Positions 15,303 to 24,652 of a DNA stretch of 64,000 bases are shown here, in pieces. This stretch comes from Myxococcota bacterium. GTDB lineage: Bacteria > Myxococcota_A > UBA796 > UBA2385. The first letter of the stretch is position 1, and every line of letters starts with the position of its first letter. The stretch spans positions 22,120 to 86,119 of the forward strand of contig JAKLKF010000015.1 of assembly GCA_023150805.1 (NCBI GenBank), read 5' to 3'. The notes under the pieces were generated by a model. That model was not told the DNA's origin, searched no databases, and saw nothing but the letters and a program-made list of their open reading frames with translations. The position numbers and the translations under genes are program-made.

Positions 15303-18300
15303 ATGAAGGCCCGTGACCTCATCGAGGCAGTCAAGAAGGTGTTTCCCGGACAACAGGACGCGGCGGCGACCGCTGTGAAGTACCCCGGCGAGCGCGCAGC
15401 CCTGGACGGCAACACCGCCGTCATCATGTGCGAGCGCGAGTCGACCGACGGCGCGGGCGCCTACCCGATCACCCCCTCGACGCAGATGGGCGAGTACTGG
15501 GCCGAGAACGCCGCCGCCGGGCACGTCAACATCTCCGGCCGCCCGCTCATCTTCATCGAGCCCGAGGGCGAGCACGCCGCCGCCGCCGTCACCGCCGGCC
15601 TCTCGATGACCGGCCTGCGGGCCGCGAACTTCAGCTCGGGCCAGGGCATCGCCTACATGCACGAGTCGCTGTACGCGGCGGTGGGCAAGCGGCTGACCTA
15701 CGTGCTCAACATCGGCGCGCGGGCCATGACCAAGGCCAACCTCAACGTGCACGCCGGCCACGACGACTACCACGCCGTCGACGACACGGGCTTCTTCCAG
15801 CTCTTCGCCAAGAACGCCCAGCACGCCGCCGACCTCAACATCATCTGCCACCGGATCGCCGAGCTGGCGCTGACCCCGGGCATCATCGCCCAGGACGGCT
15901 TCCTGACGACCCACCTCATCGAGTCGCTGCAGGTGCCCGAGCGCGAGCTGATCGCCGAGTACCTGGGCCGCCCCGACGACCTCATCGACACGCCGACCCC
16001 CGCGCAGCGGATCATCTACGGTGACAAGCGCCGTCGCATCCCGCTGCTGTGGGACATCGACAACCCGGTCATGGCCGGCCTGGTGCAGAACCAGGACAGC
16101 TACATGCAGTCCGTCGCGGCCCAGCGGCCCTTCTTCTTCGACCACATCGAAGAGCTCACCAACCAGGCCATGGCCGAGTACGGCGCGCTCACCGGCCGCT
16201 ACTACGACCGCGTGATGACCTGGAAGGCCGAGGAGGCCGACTACCTGCTGCTGGGCCAGGGCAGCGTCATCCCCTCCTGCGAGGTGGTGGCCGACTACCT
16301 GTTCAAGACCCGCGGCCTGAAGGTCGGCGTCGTCGACCTGGTCATGTTCCGCCCCTTCCCGGCCGACCGGCTCGCCGCCATCCTCAAGGGCAAGAAGGCC
16401 GTCACCATCCTGGAGCGCCTCGACCAGCCGCTGGCCGTCGACCTGCCGCTGGCCCGCGAGGTCCGCGCGGTCCTCAGCAAGTGCCTGGAGAACGGCCGGG
16501 ACCCGGCGCACCCGCTGCACAAGGGCCTGCCCGCCTGGACGAGGATGACCGACGCCCCGGTGGTCTACTCGGGCTCCTTCGGCATGGGCAGCCGCGACCT
16601 GCAGCCCGAGGGCATCATCGGCGCGGTGGAGAACATGCTGCCCGAGGGCGCCCGCAAGCCCTTCTTCTACCTGTCGATCGACTTCCTGCGCGACAAGCCC
16701 TACACCCCCAAGCAGCGGATGTACCAGGAGCAGATCGCCCAGTCCTACCCGCGGGTCGCCGAGCTGACCGTCAAGGGCAGCGAGAACCCGAACCTGATGC
16801 CCGATGGCGCCATCACGGTGCGCTTCCACAGCATCGGCGGCTGGGGCGCCATCACGACCGGCAAGAACCTGGCGATGACCCTGTTCGACCTGCTGGGCTA
16901 CCACATCAAGGCCAACCCCAAGTACGGCAGCGAGAAGAAGGGGCAGCCCACCACCTACTACCTGTCCGCCGCCCCCGAGCCGATCCGGGTGAACTGCGAG
17001 TACATCTTCGTCGACGTCGTGCTGTCGCCCGACCCCAACGTCTTCGGGCACACCAACGCCCTGGCCGGCCTCAAGCAGGGCGGCGTCTTCATCATCCAGA
17101 GCGACAAGAAGACGCCCGAGGCGGTCTGGCAGAGCATCCCGGCCGTCTTCCGGCAGCTCATCGTCAAGAAGGACATCAGGCTCTACGCGCTCGACGGCTT
17201 CCAGATCGCCCGGGACGAGGCGACCGACCCCGAGCTGCAGCTGCGCATGCAGGGCATCGCCTTCCAGGGCGCCTTCTTCGCCGCCAGCCCGGTGATGAAG
17301 CAGGCCGGCCTGACCGACAAGCAGCTCCTCGACGCGATCCGCTCCCAGCTCCAGCACAAGTTCGGGGCCAAGGGCGCGCGGGTGGTCGAGGACAACATGC
17401 GCGTCGTCAAGCGCGGCTTCGACGAGATGATGGCCGTGCCCCACGGCGCGGTCGCCGACGCGCCGCCGGTCGACGACACCGCCGGCGAGCCGCTGTTCAA
17501 GGAGCCGGCGCTGCCCGAGCTGATCAAGCGCCGCCCGCGCGGCCAGGAGGCGGCCACCGACGTGCACCGCTTCTGGGAGCAGACGGGCAACTTCTACGCC
17601 CGCGGCATGGGCAACGACAACATCACCGACCCCTTCATCGGCCTGGGCATCATGCCCGCGATCACGGCCACCTTCCGTGACATGACGGGCATCCGCTTCA
17701 CCCACCCCGTCTGGGTGCCGGAGAACTGCACGGCCTGCGGCAAGTGCTACACGGTCTGTCCGGACACGGCGATCCCCGGCCTGGTCAACGAGGTCGGCCA
17801 GGTCCTCGAGACGGTGGTCAACCGCGTGCAGAAGCACGGCCACAAGGTCGAGCACCTGCCGCGGGCCAGCCGGACCATCGAGAAGCACCTGCGCGCCATC
17901 TTCGCCGAGGCCACCGAGAAGGACAGCGTCGCCGGGATGATGGAGGACGCGATCGGCCGCACCATCCGCGAGGCGGCCGACGACCAGCGCGAGGCGGTGC
18001 GCGCCGAGCTGGAGCTGTTCCGCAAGGAGCTCGGCGGCTTCAAGCTGGCGCTGACCCGCCCCTACTGGACGGTCCGGGAGCAGAAGGAGAAGGGCAGCGG
18101 CGGCCTGCTGTCGATCACGGTGAACCCGACCACCTGCAAGGGCTGCATGGAGTGCGTCGCGGTCTGCGACGACGACGCGCTGCGGCCCATCACCCAGACC
18201 GAGGACTCCACCGTCCAGCTCCGCCGGGACTGGGACTTCTGGATGGACCTGCCGACCACGCCCGAGAAGTTCATCCGCATCGACGACCTGGAGGAGGGCG

Positions 18301-20288
18301 TCGGCGCCCTGGAGACCCTGCTGCTGGACAAGCGCAACTACCTCTCGGTCACCAGCGGCGACGGCGCCTGCCTGGGCTGCGCCGAGAAGACTGCCATCCA
18401 CCTCTTCGTCGCGACGGTCGAGGCGCTGATGCAGGGGCGGGTCAAGCGCCACCTGGTGGCGCTGGACGACCTGATCGCGCGGCTGGAGCAGCACGTGCAG
18501 CTCAAGCTGATGCGCGGCCTGGACGTGGGGGACCCCCGCACCATCGCCCGCATCGTCGAGAGCATGGGCAACCAGGACGTCACGCTGGCCTCGATCGCGC
18601 AGCAGGCCGAGAAGCTGCGCGGCGGCGACCCCATCGACCAGGACTGGCTCAAGCGGGTCACCGGCCTGGTGGGCGAGCTCAAGGCGCTGAAGTGGCGCTA
18701 CACCCAGGGCGTGACCGGCAACGGCCGCTCGACCATGGGCATGCTCAACTCGACGGGCTGCTCGTCGGTGTGGGGCAGCACCTGGCCCTTCAACCCCTAC
18801 CCCTTCCCCTGGGCCAACCACCTGTTCCAGGACTCCACCTCGATGGCCATGGGTGTCTTCGAGGGGCACATGGCCAAGATGGCCGAGGGCTTCCGCGCCA
18901 TCCGCAAGGCCGAGCTGGAGCTGGCCGGCAAGTACGATCCCAAGAAGCACGACGAGGCCTTCACCTTCTTCGGCTGGCAGCAGTTCACCGACGAGGAGTG
19001 GGAGCTGTGCCCGCCCGTCGTGGCGGTGGGCGGTGACGGCGCGATGTACGACATCGGCTTCCAGAACCTCAGCCGCGCGCTGATGTCGGGCAAGCCGATC
19101 AAGGTGGTGGTCCTGGACACCCAGGTCTACAGCAACACCGGCGGCCAGGCCTGCACCTCGGGCTTCATCGGCCAGGTCAGCGACATGGCCCAGTACGGCA
19201 AGGCCATCAAGGGCAAGGAGGAGATCCGCAAGGAGATCGGCCTCATCGGCATGGCGCACCGCACGACCTATGTCCTGCAGAGCACCATCGCCAACCCGGG
19301 CCACATGATCGACGGCTTCATCAAGGGCCTGAAGGCGCGCCGGCCGGCGCTGTTCAACCTGTACACCTCCTGCATGCCCGAGCACGGCATCGGCGACGAT
19401 CTCGGCTACGCCCAGGGCAAGCTGGCGGTCGAGTCCCGCGCCTACCCGCTGTTCAAGTACGATCCGGACAAGGGCAAGACCCCGCAGGAGTGCTTCGACC
19501 TGGACGGAAACCCGGCCATGGAGCTGGACTGGCCGGTCTACAAGCTGCACTACCGGGAGGGTGGTCGCACGCAGGTCATGGAGCTGCCGATGACCTTCGC
19601 CGACTTCGCCGTCACCGAGGCGCGGTTCCGCAAGCACTTCCGGGTGGCCCCGCCGGACACCTGGAACGACAACATGGTGCCGCTGCACGACTTCCTCGGC
19701 ATGGACGAGGGCGAGCGCGAGGGTCGCTTCCCCTACATCTGGACGGTCAACAAGAAGCAGCAGCTCTCCCGGCTGCTGGTCGCCAAGCCGATCGTGCAGT
19801 CCTGCGAGGAACGCAGGGACTTCTGGGTCTTGCTCAAGGCCATCGCGAGGGTCGACGAGCAGCAGGTCGACCGGTCCAGCATCGAGGCCGAGGTCCGGCA
19901 GGATGTCGTCAACCGCCTGGCCAACGGGCTGATGCAGCTCGTCGGCGGGCAGGGCGCCGGCGCGGCAGTGACCCTCACCTCGACACCCGGCCCCTCGGCG
20001 GCGCCTGTGGCCTCCTCCGGCAACGGCGCCGGCGGCGCCTACATGGCACCCTGGATCGACACGGCCCAGTGCACCGCCTGCGACGAGTGCATCAAGATCA
20101 ACCCCAAGGTCTTCGTGTACAACGCCGACAAGAAGGTGGTGATCAAGGACGCCATGGCCGGGACCTTCGAGCAGCTCGTCAAGGCGGCCGAGAAGTGCAC
20201 CGCGCAGGTCATCCACCCCGGGCTGCCCGCCGATCCCACCGCCAAGGGCATGGACAAGCTCGTGGCCCGCGCCCAGAAGTACAACTAG
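15303..20288 (+). CDS. nifJ: Giant pyruvate (2-oxoacid):ferredoxin oxidoreductase with C-terminal ferredoxin domain
   Basis: 1661 residues, against about 1200 for ordinary single-chain PFOR. It oxidatively decarboxylates pyruvate (or another 2-oxoacid) with CoA to acyl-CoA, reducing ferredoxin. Domains in order: pyrimidine-binding domain with YPITPSTQMGEY at ~54; gamma (EKR) domain with SIGGWGAITTGKNLA; two-cluster ferredoxin domain with CTACGKCYTVC at ~809 and CKGCMECVAVC, which are separated by an inserted helical segment; TPP domain with GDGACLGCAEK, GGDGAMYDIG at ~1243 and VYSNTGGQACTSG; an extra C-terminal segment; and an added single-cluster ferredoxin domain (CTACDEC at 1590, last Cys in EKCTAQVIHPG). 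It sits between rnfB and rnfC, so product and electron acceptor are presumably tied to Rnf. The 2-oxoacid used is inferred. Confidence 0.9.
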   Translation: MKARDLIEAVKKVFPGQQDAAATAVKYPGERAALDGNTAVIMCERESTDGAGAYPITPSTQMGEYWAENAAAGHVNISGRPLIFIEPEGEHAAAAVTAGLSMTGLRAANFSSGQGIAYMHESLYAAVGKRLTYVLNIGARAMTKANLNVHAGHDDYHAVDDTGFFQLFAKNAQHAADLNIICHRIAELALTPGIIAQDGFLTTHLIESLQVPERELIAEYLGRPDDLIDTPTPAQRIIYGDKRRRIPLLWDIDNPVMAGLVQNQDSYMQSVAAQRPFFFDHIEELTNQAMAEYGALTGRYYDRVMTWKAEEADYLLLGQGSVIPSCEVVADYLFKTRGLKVGVVDLVMFRPFPADRLAAILKGKKAVTILERLDQPLAVDLPLAREVRAVLSKCLENGRDPAHPLHKGLPAWTRMTDAPVVYSGSFGMGSRDLQPEGIIGAVENMLPEGARKPFFYLSIDFLRDKPYTPKQRMYQEQIAQSYPRVAELTVKGSENPNLMPDGAITVRFHSIGGWGAITTGKNLAMTLFDLLGYHIKANPKYGSEKKGQPTTYYLSAAPEPIRVNCEYIFVDVVLSPDPNVFGHTNALAGLKQGGVFIIQSDKKTPEAVWQSIPAVFRQLIVKKDIRLYALDGFQIARDEATDPELQLRMQGIAFQGAFFAASPVMKQAGLTDKQLLDAIRSQLQHKFGAKGARVVEDNMRVVKRGFDEMMAVPHGAVADAPPVDDTAGEPLFKEPALPELIKRRPRGQEAATDVHRFWEQTGNFYARGMGNDNITDPFIGLGIMPAITATFRDMTGIRFTHPVWVPENCTACGKCYTVCPDTAIPGLVNEVGQVLETVVNRVQKHGHKVEHLPRASRTIEKHLRAIFAEATEKDSVAGMMEDAIGRTIREAADDQREAVRAELELFRKELGGFKLALTRPYWTVREQKEKGSGGLLSITVNPTTCKGCMECVAVCDDDALRPITQTEDSTVQLRRDWDFWMDLPTTPEKFIRIDDLEEGVGALETLLLDKRNYLSVTSGDGACLGCAEKTAIHLFVATVEALMQGRVKRHLVALDDLIARLEQHVQLKLMRGLDVGDPRTIARIVESMGNQDVTLASIAQQAEKLRGGDPIDQDWLKRVTGLVGELKALKWRYTQGVTGNGRSTMGMLNSTGCSSVWGSTWPFNPYPFPWANHLFQDSTSMAMGVFEGHMAKMAEGFRAIRKAELELAGKYDPKKHDEAFTFFGWQQFTDEEWELCPPVVAVGGDGAMYDIGFQNLSRALMSGKPIKVVVLDTQVYSNTGGQACTSGFIGQVSDMAQYGKAIKGKEEIRKEIGLIGMAHRTTYVLQSTIANPGHMIDGFIKGLKARRPALFNLYTSCMPEHGIGDDLGYAQGKLAVESRAYPLFKYDPDKGKTPQECFDLDGNPAMELDWPVYKLHYREGGRTQVMELPMTFADFAVTEARFRKHFRVAPPDTWNDNMVPLHDFLGMDEGEREGRFPYIWTVNKKQQLSRLLVAKPIVQSCEERRDFWVLLKAIARVDEQQVDRSSIEAEVRQDVVNRLANGLMQLVGGQGAGAAVTLTSTPGPSAAPVASSGNGAGGAYMAPWIDTAQCTACDECIKINPKVFVYNADKKVVIKDAMAGTFEQLVKAAEKCTAQVIHPGLPADPTAKGMDKLVARAQKYN

Positions 20289-20298
20289 CAGGTCACCC

Positions 20299-21690
20299 AT
20301 GTCGGCCTCGTCCCACAAGACCTTCCGGCACGGGGTGCACCCCCCCGAGCAGAAGGACGACACCAAGGACCTGCCCATCCGGCAGTTCCCCTTCGCGCCG
20401 TCCCTGGCCGTGCCGCTGTCCCAGCACATCGGAAAGCCCGCGCGGCCCGTGGTGCGCGAGGGGCAGGAGGTCCGGCGGGGCCAGCTCATCGCCGAGCCCG
20501 ACGGCGTGATGTCGGTCGCGATGCACGCACCGGCCTCGGGCACGGTGAAGCGCATCGGGCTGTTGCCCGGGGGCTCGGGGATGGTGCCCGGGATCTGGAT
20601 CGCGCCCTTCCCGGGCTCGACCCAGGAGGTGACCGAGGGCACGCCCGTCCACCCCGACACCGCCTCGCCCCAGGAGATCCTGCAGGCGATCCAGCGGGCC
20701 GGGGTGGTGGGCCTGGGCGGGGCGGCCTTCCCCACCCACGTCAAGCTGACCGTGCCGGCGGGAAAGGTCATCGACACCGTGATCATCAACGGCGTCGAGT
20801 GCGAGCCCTACCTGACCACCGACCACCGCGTGATGCTGGAGCAGGACGCCGACATCTTCCACGGCATCCGCTACCTGCTGCGGCTCACGGGCGCGCCGCG
20901 CTGCATCATCGGCGTCGAGTCGAACAAGCCCGACGCCGTGGCGCACCTGCAGGCCCGCGTGCCGGCGGGGCTGCCGGTGACGGTGGAGATGGTGCCGGTC
21001 AAGTACCCGCAGGGCGCCGAGAAGATGTTGATCACCGCGCTGCTGGGCCGGGAGGTCCCCTCGGGCGGCCTGCCCTCGGACGTGGGCGTCGTCGTCGTCA
21101 ACGTGGCCACCACCGCCGAGATCGGCCGCCTGCTGCCGCACGGCGGCGGGATCCAGGAGCGGGTGATCACCATCGGCGGCCCCGGGGTCAAGAAGAAGGG
21201 CAACTACCGGATCCCCATCGGCACCCCGCTGCGCTTCCTGCTGGAGACGGTGGGTGTCGAGGACGATCTCACCACGGTCTTCCTGGGCGGGCCCATGATG
21301 GGCCGCGCCGCGACCAGCCTGGATCTGTCCATCACCAAGGGCACCAGCGGCGTCATCGCCTTCACCAAGCGCCAGACCGGCAAGGAGGCGCAGGCGCGCG
21401 AGTATCCCTGCATCCGCTGCGGCGAGTGCGTCGAGGCCTGCCCCATCTTCCTCAACCCCAGCCAGCTCGGGCTGCTCGCGCGCGTGGGGCGCTACGAGGA
21501 GATGGCCAGCGACTTCCACCTGCTGGACTGCTTCGAGTGCGGATCCTGCAGCTTCGTCTGCCCGGCTCACATCCCCCTCGTCCACCGCTTCCGCGTGGCC
21601 AAGGCCGCGGTGCGCAAGGAGCGTGCGGCCGCCGCCTCGAAGCAAGCAGCCCAGAAGGAAGTCGAGCGGGTGAAGGCGGAGCACACATGA
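20299..21690 (+). CDS. rnfC: Rnf complex subunit C (NADH-binding, iron-sulfur)
   Basis: 463 residues. RnfC is the peripheral subunit where FMN and NADH bind. The N-terminal barrel-sandwich domain (MHAPASGTVKRI) is followed by the nucleotide-binding core (AGVVGLGGAAFPTHVKL, INGVECEPYLTTDHR, PVKYPQGAEKMLI) and a C-terminal pair of 4Fe-4S motifs, CIRCGECVEACP and CFECGSCSFVCP. The tail is a short Ala/Lys/Glu helix. It lies ten bases after the PFOR gene and its stop overlaps the rnfD start (ATGA). Confidence 0.93.
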   Translation: MSASSHKTFRHGVHPPEQKDDTKDLPIRQFPFAPSLAVPLSQHIGKPARPVVREGQEVRRGQLIAEPDGVMSVAMHAPASGTVKRIGLLPGGSGMVPGIWIAPFPGSTQEVTEGTPVHPDTASPQEILQAIQRAGVVGLGGAAFPTHVKLTVPAGKVIDTVIINGVECEPYLTTDHRVMLEQDADIFHGIRYLLRLTGAPRCIIGVESNKPDAVAHLQARVPAGLPVTVEMVPVKYPQGAEKMLITALLGREVPSGGLPSDVGVVVVNVATTAEIGRLLPHGGGIQERVITIGGPGVKKKGNYRIPIGTPLRFLLETVGVEDDLTTVFLGGPMMGRAATSLDLSITKGTSGVIAFTKRQTGKEAQAREYPCIRCGECVEACPIFLNPSQLGLLARVGRYEEMASDFHLLDCFECGSCSFVCPAHIPLVHRFRVAKAAVRKERAAAASKQAAQKEVERVKAEHT

Positions 21691-22712
21691 GCGGCCTGGA
21701 CAAGACCCTGCTGGTCTCCTCGTCCCCCCACGTGCGAAAGGGGCGGGCGGTCGACCGCATCATGTTCGAGGTGATGCTGGCCCTGCTGCCGGCCGTGGCG
21801 TGGTCGCTGTGGTCCTTCGGCCTCGGGGCTCTGTTCACCCTGCTGACCGCGATCGCCGCCAGCGTGCTGGCCGAGCACCTCGCCTGCCGGATGGTGGGCC
21901 GTCCCTCCACCGTGCGCGACGGCTCCGCCATGCTCACCGGGCTGCTCTTCGGCCTCACCCTGCCGCCGGGCCTGGCCCTGTGGATGGTGGTGGTGGGCGC
22001 CTTCATCGCCATCTTCCTGGGCAAGGCCCTCTTCGGCGGGTTGGGCTACAACCCCTTCAACCCGGCCCTGGTCGGACGCGCCGTGATGCAGGCGACCTTC
22101 CCCGTCGCGATGACCACCTGGGTCGCCTCCACCGCGCCCGAGCGCTTCACCCGCCTGCCGTCGACGACGCTGGCCTGGCCCCTGACCCAGCCGGTCGTCG
22201 ACGTGGTCTCCGGGCCCACGCCCCTGTCCGCCTGGAAGTTCTCCCACCAGGCGACGGACGCCGCGGACCTGTTCATGGGATCGACCATGGGCTCGGCGGG
22301 CGAGACCAGCGCCCTGCTCATCCTGCTGGGCGGCGTCTACCTGGTCGGCCGCAAGGTGATGGGCTGGCGCATCCCGGTCACCATCCTGGCCACGGTCGCC
22401 GTCGTCAGCGGTGCCTTGTGGCTGTGGGATCCCACGACCTACGCCTCGCCCTGGTTCCACCTGTTCTCCGGCGGGCTGATGCTCGGCGCCGTGTTCATGG
22501 CCACCGACATGGTCGGCTCGCCGATGACCCACACCGGCGTGGTGCTCTACGGCATCCTCATCGGCGTGCTGGTGGTCGTGATCCGGACCTGGGCGGGCAT
22601 GCCCGAGGGTGTGATGTACGCGATCCTTCTCGGAAACGCCCTGGCGCCCCACCTGGACCGGCTGATCCAGCCGCGGGTCTACGGCACCACCCGCAAGGGG
22701 AAGGCTCCATGA
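21687..22712 (+). CDS. rnfD: Rnf complex subunit D (membrane flavoprotein)
   Basis: 341 residues with eight or nine hydrophobic helices. RnfD carries a covalently bound FMN; the attachment motif SGPTPL is present with Thr178. Other family marks are GYNPFNPALVGR and LFSGGLMLGAVFMATDMV. It is an integral part of the ion-translocating core. Start overlaps the rnfC stop and its own stop overlaps the rnfG start, indicating translational coupling and stoichiometric synthesis. Confidence 0.93.
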   Translation: MSGLDKTLLVSSSPHVRKGRAVDRIMFEVMLALLPAVAWSLWSFGLGALFTLLTAIAASVLAEHLACRMVGRPSTVRDGSAMLTGLLFGLTLPPGLALWMVVVGAFIAIFLGKALFGGLGYNPFNPALVGRAVMQATFPVAMTTWVASTAPERFTRLPSTTLAWPLTQPVVDVVSGPTPLSAWKFSHQATDAADLFMGSTMGSAGETSALLILLGGVYLVGRKVMGWRIPVTILATVAVVSGALWLWDPTTYASPWFHLFSGGLMLGAVFMATDMVGSPMTHTGVVLYGILIGVLVVVIRTWAGMPEGVMYAILLGNALAPHLDRLIQPRVYGTTRKGKAP

Positions 22713-23386
22713 GCGCGCCCTCCCCCGCCCTGGCCATGACCCGCACCCTGGTGGGCGCCGGCGTGGTCTGCGGCTTCCTCATCGTCGTGGCCTACGAGCT
22801 CACCGCGCCCATCATCCAGGAGAACCGCATCGAGGCCCGGCAGGCGGCGGTCTTTGAGGTGCTTCCCGGCGCGGTCGCGACCGCCACCTTCCAGCTCCAG
22901 GCCGACGGGTCCCTGCAGGCCGTGCCCGACGAGACCACCGCCGGCGACCTGGTCTTCGCCGGCTACGACGCGCAGGGCGGCCTGGTCGGCGCGGCCCTGG
23001 AGGCCCAGGGCATGGGCTACCAGGACACCATCCGCCTGATCTACGGCTACTCCTTCGACAAGGACGCGATCATCGGCATCAAGGTGCTGGAGAGCCGCGA
23101 GACCCCCGGGCTGGGCACCCGCGTCGAGACCGACCCGGTCTACCAGGCGAACTTCGACGCCCTGGACGTCTCGCTGGACGCCGCCGGCCAGGCGCTGGCC
23201 AATCCCATCGAGGCGGTCGGGGCCGGCAAGAAGCAGCACCCCTGGCAGGTCGACTGCATCACGGGGGCGACCATCAGCTCCAAGGCCATCGCCAACATGC
23301 TGGGGACCAGCGCCGCGAAGTGGATGCCCGCCATCGCCGCGCGCCCCGAGGCCCTGGCCCGGCCGGAGGGAGCCCATGTCCAGTAG
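22709..23386 (+). CDS. rnfG: Rnf complex subunit G (periplasmic flavoprotein)
   Basis: 225 residues. A single N-terminal membrane helix (GAGVVCGFLIVVAYELTA) anchors a periplasmic FMN-binding domain. The covalent FMN motif appears as DCITGATISSKAI (S/T-GAT type), preceded by VLESRETPGLGTRV. The ATG overlaps the stop of rnfD. Its last 11 bases overlap the start of rnfE. Confidence 0.9.
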   Translation: MSAPSPALAMTRTLVGAGVVCGFLIVVAYELTAPIIQENRIEARQAAVFEVLPGAVATATFQLQADGSLQAVPDETTAGDLVFAGYDAQGGLVGAALEAQGMGYQDTIRLIYGYSFDKDAIIGIKVLESRETPGLGTRVETDPVYQANFDALDVSLDAAGQALANPIEAVGAGKKQHPWQVDCITGATISSKAIANMLGTSAAKWMPAIAARPEALARPEGAHVQ

Positions 23387-24005
23387 CAGCCCCCCCACCA
23401 CGACCGACGAGTTCATCAAGGGCCTGTGGCGGGAGAACCCCGTCTTCGTCCAGGTGCTCGGCATGTGTCCGACCCTGGCCGTGACGAACTCCGCCGTCAA
23501 CGCCGTGGCGATGGGCCTGGCGACGACCTTCGTCCTGGTGATGTCCAACCTGGCCATCTCCGCGATCCGCCGCTTCGTGCCCAAGCAGGTGCGCATCGTC
23601 ACCTACATCCTGCTCATCGCGACCTTCGTCACCGTGGTCGACTACGCGATCGCCGCCATCTCGCTGCCGCTGCACAAGGCGCTGGGCGCCTTCATCAGCC
23701 TGATCGTGGTGAACTGCATCATCCTGGGCCGGGCCGAGGCCTTCGCCGGCAAGAACCCGATCCTGCCCTCGCTGGCCGACGGCCTGGGCATGGGCATCGG
23801 CTTCACCGGCGCGCTGCTCACGCTGGGCGTCGTGCGAGAGGTGCTCGGCATGGGCACGCTCTTCGGCGTGGCCTTGTTCCCCGCCGCCTTCCAGCCCTGG
23901 GTCATCATGGTCCTGCCGGCCGGCGGCTTCTTCACCCTGTCGGCCTGGATGTTGGTGTTCAACGCCCTGCGCCGCCGCCAGCGCGCGCTGTCGGAGCCGG
24001 CATGA
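23376..24005 (+). CDS. rnfE: Rnf complex subunit E (membrane)
   Basis: 209 residues, six predicted membrane helices. Family segments are LWRENPVFVQVLGMCPTLAV, VVNCIILGRAEAFA and GIGFTGALLTLGVVRE. RnfE pairs with RnfA to form the pseudo-symmetric membrane core with an intramembrane iron-sulfur centre, and the conserved Cys residues in GMCPT and VNCI are present. Start preceded by GGAG, overlapping rnfG by 11 bases; its stop overlaps the rnfA start. Confidence 0.92.
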   Translation: MSSSSPPTTTDEFIKGLWRENPVFVQVLGMCPTLAVTNSAVNAVAMGLATTFVLVMSNLAISAIRRFVPKQVRIVTYILLIATFVTVVDYAIAAISLPLHKALGAFISLIVVNCIILGRAEAFAGKNPILPSLADGLGMGIGFTGALLTLGVVREVLGMGTLFGVALFPAAFQPWVIMVLPAGGFFTLSAWMLVFNALRRRQRALSEPA

Positions 24006-24583
24006 CGCCCGAACCCCACTGGCAGATCCTGCTCAACTCCGCCCTGGTCAACAACTTCGTGCTGGCCTGGTTCCTGGGCATCTGCCCCTTCCTGGGCGTG
24101 TCCAACAAGGTCGGCACCGCCAGCCGGATGGGCGCGGCGGTCACCTTCGTGATGCTGGTGACCGCGCTGGCCACCTGGGGCATCAACATGCTGCTGGACA
24201 CCGTGGGCGCGCCCTACCTGCGGCTCATCGCCTTCATCGCGGTGATCGCCTCGACCGTCCAGCTCGTCGAGATGTTCATCAAGAAGACCAGCCCGGCGCT
24301 GTTCAAGGCGCTCGGCATCTTCCTTCCCCTCATCACGACCAACTGCGCGATCCTGGGCCTTGCGCTGCTGCAGACCAACAAGGGCTACGATCTCGGCCGG
24401 GCCATCATCTTCGCCCTGGGATCGGGCCTGGGCTTCACGCTGGCCCTGGTGCTGATGGCCGGCGTCCGCGAACGCCTGGAGCTTGCGGACATGCCCGACC
24501 TGGTCAAGGGCACCGCCGCGTCGCTGGCCGTCGCCGGGATCCTCTCGGTCGCCTTCATGGGCTTCGCCGGGCTCGGAAGCTGA
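24002..24583 (+). CDS. rnfA: Rnf complex subunit A (membrane)
   Basis: 193 residues with six predicted helices; homologous to RnfE with inverted membrane topology. LVNNFVLAWFLGICPFLGVS and LPLITTNCAILG contain the conserved cysteines proposed to hold the membrane 2Fe-2S centre. ATG overlaps the rnfE stop. It completes the set B, C, D, G, E, A, so all six subunits of the complex are encoded here. Confidence 0.93.
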   Translation: MTPEPHWQILLNSALVNNFVLAWFLGICPFLGVSNKVGTASRMGAAVTFVMLVTALATWGINMLLDTVGAPYLRLIAFIAVIASTVQLVEMFIKKTSPALFKALGIFLPLITTNCAILGLALLQTNKGYDLGRAIIFALGSGLGFTLALVLMAGVRERLELADMPDLVKGTAASLAVAGILSVAFMGFAGLGS

Positions 24584-24652
24584 ACCCGGCCCCCGCTCCT
24601 CCCCTCCCCTGCTCGACCCCTCCTCCCCCGACTCCGCCTCCAGGAGGCCCTC

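Noticed and set aside
15246..20789. Very long minus-strand open frame opposite the PFOR and rnfC
   Set aside because: It lies opposite confidently identified genes and its composition (Val/Leu/Gly/Asp/His/Gln-rich without motifs) is what the high-GC third positions of the real genes produce on the other strand.
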